Of a stretch of DNA of 50,838 nucleotides, positions 24,628 to 31,180 are shown one piece after another; position 1 is the stretch's first letter, and each line of letters opens with the position of its first letter. Under the pieces are notes generated by a model. The model was not told where the DNA came from. It saw only the letters and a list, made by a program, of their open reading frames with translations, and did no database searches. Both the position numbers and the translations under genes were made by a program. The DNA comes from Burkholderiales bacterium (GTDB lineage Bacteria; Pseudomonadota; Gammaproteobacteria; Burkholderiales; JAEUOS01): contig CANJDH010000026.1 in the NCBI GenBank assembly GCA_947473125.1, forward strand, positions 1-50,838. Direction: 5' to 3'.

Positions 24628-26334
24628 GTGGCACGTCCCGAGAAAGTGCGGCTTGGCGACCTTCTGGTGCGCGAGAAGCTGATCACCGACGAGCAGTTGC
24701 AGTCTGCCCTGGAAGAACAGAAACGCAGCGGGCGCCGCCTCGGCCGAGTGCTGATCGACTCTGCAGTCGTTACCGAGGAGCAAATCGCAAACGCGCTGGC
24801 GGGCCAGTTTCGCGCGCCCTTCATCAACCTCAAGACCTTCAACATTGATCTCAAGACGGTGCCGCTGCTGTCGGAGACCCAGGCACGGCGCCTGCGCGCG
24901 ATGGCACTTGAGGAGACGCCGCTCGGGGTGCGCGTCGGCATGGCCGACCCGACCGACCTCGCCGCCTATGACGAAATCGTGCGCCTGGTCAAACAGGAGG
25001 TGCTGATCGCGGTGGTGACCGAATCGGCCCTGCTGGCAACCATTGACCGAGTCTACCGGCGCACCGGCGAAATCGACGGCCTGGCGCAACAGCTCCAGGC
25101 GGAGTTGTCGACCGGCAGCAGTGATTTCGGCGCTGACCTGGGCCTTTCGCCTGGCACCGAAGACGCACCGGTCGTCAAGTTGCTCCAGACCATTTTCGAG
25201 GATGCGATCGGCGCGCGCGCTTCCGACGTGCACATCGAGCCGCAGCAAAGCGGCCTGCAGATCCGATTGCGGATTGACGGCGTGCTGCATGCCCAGACCG
25301 AAGCGGACATCAAGATTGCCACGGCGCTGGCATTGCGCCTCAAGCTGATGGCCGGACTGGACATTTCCGAGAAGCGCCTGCCGCAGGACGGGCGCTTCAA
25401 CATCAAGGTGCGCGACAACCGCGTCGATGTCCGGATGTCGACCATGCCGACCCAATACGGCGAGTCGGTGGTGATGCGCCTGCTGGTCAACAACACTTCG
25501 CTTCTCAGCCTTGAACGGCTCGGCATTTCGCATGACATGCTGGTACGCATCCGTAGCATCCTGGCGAACCCGCATGGCATGCTGCTGGTGACCGGGCCGA
25601 CCGGCAGCGGCAAGACCACCACGCTGTACGCGGCGTTGAACGAACTCAATACCGCGAGCCGCAAGATCATCACTGTCGAAGACCCGATCGAATACCGCTT
25701 GCCCGGGATCAACCAGGTGCAGGTGCATGAAAAGATCGGGTTGACCTTCGACCGGGTACTGCGCTCCACCTTGCGCCAGGATCCGGACGTGCTCCTGATC
25801 GGCGAGATGCGCGACAAAGACACGGTGGAAACCGGCCTCAGGGCGGCGATGACCGGCCACCTGGTGCTGTCTACGCTGCACACCAACGATGCGGCCTCGA
25901 CCCCGATCCGCCTGATCGACATGGGCGCGCCAAGCTACATGGTGGCGATGTCGCTGCGCATGGTGCTGGCACAGCGTCTGGTGCGCGCGGTGTGCGACGT
26001 GTGCCGCGTCAAGTATGAGCCGAAACCGCAGGAGCGGGAATGGCTCGCATCGCACCTCAGCGACGACATCGACGTCAGCCAGTGCGTCCATGGCAGCGGC
26101 TGCAACCAGTGCAGTGGCACCGGCTACGTCGGGCGCACGGGCGTGTACGAACTGCTGGAAATGAACCAGCGCCTGGTCAAGGCGGCCAATCGTGGTGACG
26201 CCGAAGAATTTGCGCTGGCAGCGCGCGAGCAGATGCTCGGGCATACGCTGGGGCGGCATGCGGCGCGCCTGGCGATAACGGGAAAAACGACCGTGGAAGA
26301 GGCGATGAATGTCAGCTCGCAACTGGCCGACTGA
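24628..26334 (+). CDS. mshE: MSHA pilus extension ATPase MshE (GspE/PilB family)
   Basis: This 568-residue hexameric ATPase powers pilus assembly. The N-terminal MshEN region has the paired motifs RLGDLLV (8-14) and RRLGRVLI (36-43), which bind cyclic di-GMP in characterised homologues. The ATPase core shows Walker A GPTGSGKTT (323-331), Asp box ITVEDPIEY (348-356), Walker B LLIGEM (389-394), His box HLVLSTLHTN (411-420) and a zinc tetracysteine C456/C459/C492/C495. The start is a GTG (MARPEKVRLG). MshE opens the locus, with mshG 72 bases downstream. Confidence 0.93.
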   Translation: MARPEKVRLGDLLVREKLITDEQLQSALEEQKRSGRRLGRVLIDSAVVTEEQIANALAGQFRAPFINLKTFNIDLKTVPLLSETQARRLRAMALEETPLGVRVGMADPTDLAAYDEIVRLVKQEVLIAVVTESALLATIDRVYRRTGEIDGLAQQLQAELSTGSSDFGADLGLSPGTEDAPVVKLLQTIFEDAIGARASDVHIEPQQSGLQIRLRIDGVLHAQTEADIKIATALALRLKLMAGLDISEKRLPQDGRFNIKVRDNRVDVRMSTMPTQYGESVVMRLLVNNTSLLSLERLGISHDMLVRIRSILANPHGMLLVTGPTGSGKTTTLYAALNELNTASRKIITVEDPIEYRLPGINQVQVHEKIGLTFDRVLRSTLRQDPDVLLIGEMRDKDTVETGLRAAMTGHLVLSTLHTNDAASTPIRLIDMGAPSYMVAMSLRMVLAQRLVRAVCDVCRVKYEPKPQEREWLASHLSDDIDVSQCVHGSGCNQCSGTGYVGRTGVYELLEMNQRLVKAANRGDAEEFALAAREQMLGHTLGRHAARLAITGKTTVEEAMNVSSQLAD

Positions 26335-26352
26335 TCCGCCTCTGTGCGGATC
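26333..26352 (+). other. Hairpin across the mshE stop codon
   Basis: GATCCGC (26333-26339) pairs with GCGGATC (26346-26352) around a 6-base loop, starting within the mshE stop codon. No T-run follows. It may tune mshE/mshG expression or protect the transcript. Confidence 0.35.
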
Positions 26353-26406
26353 CATGGACTGCATGGGTTGTCGAGATTCGTTTAGCGTACCCGGAGGGGC
26401 GCGCTG

Positions 26407-27645
26407 ATGGCGTTGTTTGCCTACCGCGGTCGCAACGGCAGCGGCGACCTGGTCGAAGGGACCCAGGAAGGCGCGGATGCCGGCGAAGCGGCGGCCCTGC
26501 TGATGGCTGGCGGCGTCACGCCGGTTTCCATCGACGCGGTGTCGGGCGGCGCGGCGGGGGGGGGGCGTCCCTTTGGCGAGGCGTTTGCCGATTTTTTCCG
26601 GCCCAAGGTGACCGACGAAGAACTGATGCTGTTTTGCCGGCAGCTGTATGCGCTGCTCAAGTCGGGTGTGCCGATCATGCAGGGCCTGGCCGGGTTGCAA
26701 CAGTCTGCTACCAGCCCCACCTTTGGTGCCGTGATCCAGCGGGTGCGCGCCAGCCTCGATGCGGGGCACGAATTTTCGGCCGCGCTGGCACGCGAGGCGC
26801 CGGTGTTCTCCGAGTTTTTTGTCAACATGGCGAGGGTGGGTGAAACTTCCGGCAAGCTTGAGGAAGTGCTGCTGCGCATGTACGAGCACATCGAATTCAG
26901 CCTGTTCATGCGCAACCAGGTGAAATCGGCAACGCGCTATCCAATCTTCGTGATTGGTGCGATGGTGATCGCCATCGTGGTGATCAACCTGTTGGTGATC
27001 CCGGCGTTTGCCAACGTGTTCAAGAGCTTCAATGCGCCGCTGCCGCTGATGACGCAGATATTGATCGGTTTTTCCGACTTCATGGTCGCCTATTGGTGGT
27101 TGATGGGCGGTGCTGCGGTGGCGGCCGGGTTCATGTGGCATTCGTGGTTGTCGACGCCGGCCGGGCGCCTTGTCTGGGATGAATACAAGCTCAAGATCCC
27201 GATCGCCGGCAAGATCATCAGCAAGGCCACCCTGGCGCGCTTTGCGCGCAGCTTCGCGCTGGCCTCGCGCAGCGGCGTGCCGATCATCCAGGGCCTGTCG
27301 CTGGTGGCGCGCACCGTGGAAAATGCATTCATTGCCGAGCGCGTCGACAAGATGCGGGTAGGGGTCGAGCGCGGCGAGTCGGTGCTGCGCACCGCGATTG
27401 CCGCAAAGATCTTCACGCCGATGGTGCTGCAGATGGTGCAGGTGGGTGAGGAATCCGGCCAGCTCGACGCGATGATGGAGGATGTCGCGCAGATGTACCA
27501 GCGCGAAGTCGAATACGAGCTCAAGACGCTGTCGGCGCAGATCGAGCCGATCCTGATCGTGTTCCTGGGCGCGCTGGTGCTGGTTCTCGCGCTCGGCATC
27601 TTCCTGCCGATGTGGGACCTTGGCAAGGTCATGATCAAGCGGTGA
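26407..27645 (+). CDS. mshG: MSHA inner-membrane platform protein MshG (GspF/PilC family)
   Basis: This 412-residue protein has two GspF domains (about 70-195 and 275-398), the first opening FCRQLYALLKSGVPIMQGL and the second FARSFALASRSGVPIIQGL. Membrane segments lie near 176-200, 220-242 and 376-400. It is the platform on which MshE acts. GGAGGGG precedes the ATG. A run of ten G at 26556-26565, encoding the glycine stretch near residue 50, is a possible slippage site: loss or gain of one G would truncate the protein. Its stop overlaps the next start by four bases (GTGA). Confidence 0.94.
   Translation: MALFAYRGRNGSGDLVEGTQEGADAGEAAALLMAGGVTPVSIDAVSGGAAGGGRPFGEAFADFFRPKVTDEELMLFCRQLYALLKSGVPIMQGLAGLQQSATSPTFGAVIQRVRASLDAGHEFSAALAREAPVFSEFFVNMARVGETSGKLEEVLLRMYEHIEFSLFMRNQVKSATRYPIFVIGAMVIAIVVINLLVIPAFANVFKSFNAPLPLMTQILIGFSDFMVAYWWLMGGAAVAAGFMWHSWLSTPAGRLVWDEYKLKIPIAGKIISKATLARFARSFALASRSGVPIIQGLSLVARTVENAFIAERVDKMRVGVERGESVLRTAIAAKIFTPMVLQMVQVGEESGQLDAMMEDVAQMYQREVEYELKTLSAQIEPILIVFLGALVLVLALGIFLPMWDLGKVMIKR
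26556..26565 (+). repeat. Poly-G tract (10 G) inside mshG
   Basis: An uninterrupted run of ten G lies in the 5' part of mshG, between the short N-terminal region and the first GspF domain. In the given sequence the frame stays open through it. Confidence 0.95.
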
Positions 27646-28187
27646 GCAATCTCCAGCATTCCGTGGCATTTGTCACGCCGCTGCGCAACGAGCGTGGTTT
27701 CACTTTGTTCGAACTGATCGTGGTGATCGGAATCTTCAGCATTCTGGTCGGCTACCTGCTCGACAAGTCGTTCGACAACCTGGAACTGGGCGAGAAAGCC
27801 GCGATGGAAACCCAGCGATTGATGATGCGTGCAGGCATGGACCTGCAGATCGCGGGCCTGATCTCGTCGGGGCGCGAGCGCGACATTGCGAAGCTGGCGG
27901 GGCGCAACCCGGCCGACTGGCTGCGTGAAAAACCGGCCAACTACCTGGGGGCGTTCGCAGGGGCGCCGTCCGGATCGAATGCGGACAGCGGCTGGTACTT
28001 CGACAGCAGCGCCGGTGAACTGGTGTATCTACCGAAGCGTCACGCCAATCTCAAGCCGGATCGAAGCGGCCGGTTTCGCATTCGCTTCCATGTCACGCTG
28101 TCTGCGCAAGACGAATCTGCAGGGGGGGCGGTGCGAACCTCCGAATGGCCCCGTCTGGTGTCGGTGGAACCTTATGTCTGGTTCTGA
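27642..28187 (+). CDS. MshF-like prepilin-type protein
   Basis: This protein of about 181 residues has a prepilin cleavage motif, RG/FTLFELIVVIG, with the conserved glutamate at mature position 5 and a hydrophobic helix. The globular part contains NPADWLREKPANYLGAF and a WYFDSS-x-GELVYLP segment. That matches what I recall of MshF, and the position between mshG and the pilin gene is that of mshF in Vibrio. The GTG at 27642 overlaps the mshG stop; a GTG at 27663 would give a shorter leader. There is a run of seven G at 28132. It is probably a minor pseudopilin. The name is less certain than for its neighbours. Confidence 0.75.
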   Translation: MSNLQHSVAFVTPLRNERGFTLFELIVVIGIFSILVGYLLDKSFDNLELGEKAAMETQRLMMRAGMDLQIAGLISSGRERDIAKLAGRNPADWLREKPANYLGAFAGAPSGSNADSGWYFDSSAGELVYLPKRHANLKPDRSGRFRIRFHVTLSAQDESAGGAVRTSEWPRLVSVEPYVWF

Positions 28188-28350
28188 GTCTGTTTAGTTA
28201 TGGGTAGTTGACGCGCCGGCTCCGGCGGTTACGGACGGACGGCCAACTGCGGCAGATGGGCGGGCGAAACACAAGCTGACACTTGCAATTGTTAACAGAT
28301 GGGTGCGATAAACTAAGGCATACTTGATGCACTTGTCATACGGGAGTTGA
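28188..28350 (+). promoter_or_regulatory. Upstream region of the major pilin gene with weak promoter candidate
   Basis: This 163-base gap turns AT-rich in its second half. TTGCAA (28283-28288) or TTGTTA (28289-28294) and TAAACT (28309-28314) are the best -35 and -10 candidates, but spacing is 20 or 14 instead of 17. CGGGAG precedes the pilin ATG. A pilin-specific promoter here is plausible, since major pilin is needed in excess. Confidence 0.3.
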
Positions 28351-28800
28351 ATGATGGAAACGCAAAAAGGCTTTACCCTGATCGAACTGATCGTCGTGAT
28401 CGTGATTCTGGGAATTCTGGGTGCAATTGCGCTGCCCAAGTTTGTCGACGTCGGTACCGATGCACGCAGTGCAGTGGTCAAGGGCGTGGCAGGCGCGATG
28501 GCCGGCACTAACGCGATGATCTATTCGAAGGCGTCGCTCACGGCAGGTGCACTGGGCGCGGGCCCGACCAACGTCACCATCAACGGTGCCGCAGTGTCGG
28601 TCGTCAACGGTTTTGCAGCGACGACGGCCGCGATGCTACCCTTGCTGGACCTGAATCCGGCGACGGACTTCAACACCGTTACGGCCAACCAAATCCGCCA
28701 CGCGAACGCCAAGACGGTGGGCGCCACTTGCGGCGTCACCTACACGCCAGCCACGGCAACCTTGCCGCCGGTCTACACGGTGAACGTCACCACTTGCTAA
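28351..28800 (+). CDS. mshA: MSHA-type major pilin (MshA-like type IV prepilin)
   Basis: This 149-residue type IVa prepilin has a 7-residue leader and cleavage at KG/FTLIELIVVIVILGILGAIALPKF, the MshA/MshB hallmark including IALPKFVDVGTDAR. The mature protein ends with two cysteines (C in GATCGVTY and the C-terminal residue) that can close the pilin disulfide loop. The rest is Ala/Thr-rich and variable, as expected for an exposed pilin. An ATG one codon later is an alternative start. Vibrio has both mshB and mshA here; this locus has one such gene, so it probably supplies the fibre subunit. Confidence 0.88.
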   Translation: MMETQKGFTLIELIVVIVILGILGAIALPKFVDVGTDARSAVVKGVAGAMAGTNAMIYSKASLTAGALGAGPTNVTINGAAVSVVNGFAATTAAMLPLLDLNPATDFNTVTANQIRHANAKTVGATCGVTYTPATATLPPVYTVNVTTC

Positions 28801-28868
28801 GCGATCCGCATTCGGGCGCCGGCGAGAGCCTGCACCCGGATGGTCGGCAACCTGGCATGTCACGTTGT

Positions 28869-28883
28869 GCAACCGGGGGTTGC
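28869..28883 (+). other. Hairpin before mshC
   Basis: GCAACC (28869-28874) and GGTTGC (28878-28883) form a perfect 6-base-pair stem with a GGG loop. It lies 69 bases after the pilin stop and immediately before an in-frame ATG at 28886. It would hide a ribosome-binding site there and could separate pilin translation from that of the minor pilins. Confidence 0.45.
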
Positions 28884-28954
28884 CCATGGAACAGGGCGGG
28901 TGCGGAAAGCTAGTTCGATGCCGGGCATTGCCTGCCAGGACCTTGCCAGGCCGG

Positions 28955-29401
28955 GTGCCATGGCGCAACGGCCAAGTGGGTTTTACCCTCACCGAAATGA
29001 TTGTCGTGGTGATCCTTCTGGGGATTCTCGCGGCTACCGCAGCACCGCTGTTGTCCACGACGGTGATTGACGAGGTCCGGTTCTACAACGAAACCCAGGC
29101 TTTTTTGCGATACGCCCAGAAAACCGCGATTTCGCAGCGGCGCAATGTTTGCGTCACCTTCACCGCCAAGACCGTTACGGCGACCGTTTCCCCTGCCTTT
29201 GGTGGCGCCTGCAGCACGGCGCTAGACGGCCCCGGAGGCGTCAGCCCCTACGCCGCGACAGCACAAAACAATGCCGGCTTCACCGCCGTTCCGGCTGCGA
29301 TCACGTTTGACGCCAGCGGCGCACCGGACAATCCGCAGACACTCCTGCTGTCGGGCTCGAGCTCGATCGTGGTCGAGTCCGGGAGCGGCTATGTGCACTA
29401 G
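28955..29401 (+). CDS. mshC: Minor prepilin MshC
   Basis: This prepilin-like protein has cleavage motif VG/FTLTEMIVVVILLGILAATAAP and a GspH/FimT-type body (YNETQAFLRYAQKTAISQRRNVCV), matching MshC. The GTG at 28955 gives a normal 9-residue leader (MPWRNGQVG). An in-frame ATG at 28886 would give a 32-residue leader and sits beside a hairpin, so I prefer the GTG although its ribosome-binding site is weak. With the GTG the protein has 148 residues. It overlaps mshD by 11 bases. Such minor pilins prime or tip the fibre. Confidence 0.82.
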   Translation: MPWRNGQVGFTLTEMIVVVILLGILAATAAPLLSTTVIDEVRFYNETQAFLRYAQKTAISQRRNVCVTFTAKTVTATVSPAFGGACSTALDGPGGVSPYAATAQNNAGFTAVPAAITFDASGAPDNPQTLLLSGSSSIVVESGSGYVH

Positions 29402-29861
29402 GCGCCAGCGCGGCTTTTCCCTGGTCGAGCTGCTGGTGTCGATGATTGTCATCGGCGTCGGCTTGGCCGGGCTGATGAGCGTGATCCCGGTCGCGATTCG
29501 CACCAGCACCGACCCGCTGATCACCAAGCAGGCGCTGACCATCGCCGAGGGCATGCTCAGTGAAATTTCCGGCAAGCCCTTCGCCAACCCCACCAACGGC
29601 TTTGCCGGCGCCGCCACCCAGGCCAACCGCGCGCTGTTCGACGACGTGTCGGACTACAACGGCTACAGCAGCGTCGGGGCCTATGCGATCGCGGGGGGAG
29701 CGCCGATCGCGGGCCTGACCGGCTATAACGTGTCGGTCAGCGTCGCCGGGACCGCGTTGAGCGGCGCCACCGCGGTCGACAGCCTGCTGATCACGGTCAC
29801 GGTCACCTACCAGGGCGGCACCTCGGTGAGCGTGTCCGGATACCGGCTCAACTATGGCTAG
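29391..29861 (+). CDS. mshD: Minor prepilin MshD
   Basis: This 156-residue prepilin-like protein has leader MCTRRQRG and cleavage before FSLVELLVSMIVIGVGLAGLM. The body includes ITKQALTIAEGMLSEI, typical of PilV/MshD. The ATG at 29391 overlaps the mshC end by 11 bases. It overlaps mshO by eight. The position in mshC-D-O-P-Q order supports the name. Confidence 0.85.
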   Translation: MCTRRQRGFSLVELLVSMIVIGVGLAGLMSVIPVAIRTSTDPLITKQALTIAEGMLSEISGKPFANPTNGFAGAATQANRALFDDVSDYNGYSSVGAYAIAGGAPIAGLTGYNVSVSVAGTALSGATAVDSLLITVTVTYQGGTSVSVSGYRLNYG

Positions 29862-30741
29862 GCGCGCCCAGCGGGGCTTTTCGTTGCTTGAGGCCATCGT
29901 GGTCCTGGTGGTGCTGGGCATCATCGGGGCCAGCATCGGCATGTTCATCACCGGGCCGATGCGCAGCGCAGCCGACCTCGCCGCGCGCGCCGACCTCGCC
30001 GATTCCGCCGATACCGCGATCCGCCGCCTGGAGCGCGACGTGCGCCGCGCATTGCCCAACAGCCTGCGCGTGACCAGCGTGGGTTCGATCGTGTACCTGG
30101 AGTACCTGGAATTGCGCACCGCCGGGCGTTACCGGGTGGCGCCGAGCGGCGCCGCGACCGGCGCTTCCACCTGCCCCGATACCAACAGTGACGGCTTTGC
30201 CGATGAGGATATCCTCGATTTCACCGGCACCGACACCTGCTTTCGCTCCACCGGCGACCTGCCCAATTTCGCCAGCATCGTGGCCAACAACGACTATCTG
30301 GTGATCTACAACCTTGGCGCCGGCATTGCCGGCAGCAATGCCTACGAATTTGCCGGCACCGGCGGCAACAAGTCGCTGATCAGCGCCGCGTCGGTCGCCG
30401 CCGCCAGCGAGAACCGCATCAGCTTCGCTTCGATCGCGTTTCCGTTCGCGTCGCCGGGCAACCGCTTCCATGTGGTTTCCGGCCCGGTCACCTATTCCTG
30501 CGACCCGGTCGCCGGCCAGTTGCGGCGCCTGTCCGGATACGCGATCAGTACGGCGCAGGCGACGCCGCCCGGCGGCCCGACCGCCAACAGCCTGGTGGCA
30601 AGCAACATATCGGCTTGCGCCTTCACCTATGTGGCAACCGCCAATGAACGCGCCGGGGTGCTCGCCGCCACTCTGGGCATGACGCGCAACACCGAAACCA
30701 TCACCCTCTACCATGAGACGTCGATCAACAATGCGCCGTAA
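29854..30741 (+). CDS. mshO: Minor prepilin-like protein MshO
   Basis: This 295-residue protein has leader MARRAQRG and cleavage before FSLLEAIVVLVVLGIIGASIG. The PilW-like body has ADTAIRRLERDVRRALPNSLRV, the usual MshO block, and several cysteines (TCPDTN, DTCFRS, YSCDP, SACAF). It overlaps mshD and mshP. MshO is one of the larger minor subunits thought to cap the fibre with MshP and MshQ. Confidence 0.88.
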   Translation: MARRAQRGFSLLEAIVVLVVLGIIGASIGMFITGPMRSAADLAARADLADSADTAIRRLERDVRRALPNSLRVTSVGSIVYLEYLELRTAGRYRVAPSGAATGASTCPDTNSDGFADEDILDFTGTDTCFRSTGDLPNFASIVANNDYLVIYNLGAGIAGSNAYEFAGTGGNKSLISAASVAAASENRISFASIAFPFASPGNRFHVVSGPVTYSCDPVAGQLRRLSGYAISTAQATPPGGPTANSLVASNISACAFTYVATANERAGVLAATLGMTRNTETITLYHETSINNAP

Positions 30742-31180
30742 CCGCACTGCGGCCATTGCCGGGCGCCTGCGCCAGCGCGGCGTTTCGCTGGCGACGGCGA
30801 TTTTCGTGCTGCTGCTCCTGTCTGGCGTGGCGGCTTACATCGCGTCGCTCTCGGGCAGCCAGCATGCCGGCACCAGCATGGATGTCATCAGCTTGCGCGC
30901 CTACCAGGCGGCGCGTTCCGGCGCCGAATACGGCGTGTGGAACGCGGTCAAGAACAATGCCTGTCCGGCTTCGCAGACCCTGGCGGCGGGGTCGATGACG
31001 GGGTTGCTCTCGACCTATACGGTTGCCGTGGCCTGCACCACCACCAGCCATGTCGAGGCGGGCGTTACGATTCAGGCCTACAGCCTGACTGCCACTGCCT
31101 GCAACAGCGCGACTTGTCCTGCAGCCGCCCCTGGCGCAAACTACGTCGAACGGCAGGTCACAATGACGGCATGGAAATGA
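30731..31180 (+). CDS. mshP: MSHA biogenesis protein MshP (PilX-like)
   Basis: This 149-residue protein has an N-terminal RGVSLATAIFVLLLLSGVAAY segment in place of the standard prepilin motif, lacking the glutamate, as is usual for MshP/PilX proteins. AYQAARSGAEYGVWN follows, the conserved block of that family. The ATG at 30731 overlaps the mshO stop by 11 bases, and its own stop overlaps mshQ. It probably acts with MshO at the fibre tip. Confidence 0.85.
   Translation: MRRNRTAAIAGRLRQRGVSLATAIFVLLLLSGVAAYIASLSGSQHAGTSMDVISLRAYQAARSGAEYGVWNAVKNNACPASQTLAAGSMTGLLSTYTVAVACTTTSHVEAGVTIQAYSLTATACNSATCPAAAPGANYVERQVTMTAWK

Noticed and set aside
24484-27669. A 1061-codon open frame on the minus strand opposite mshE and mshG
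   Set aside because: It is antisense to two genes with full sets of conserved motifs. Its translation is rich in His/Arg/Gln, as expected from reading GC-rich codons backwards. No family is recognisable.
28261-28350. Sigma-54-type promoter before the pilin gene
   Set aside because: TGACAC followed by TTGCA looked suggestive, but the GG and GC elements have no correct spacing.
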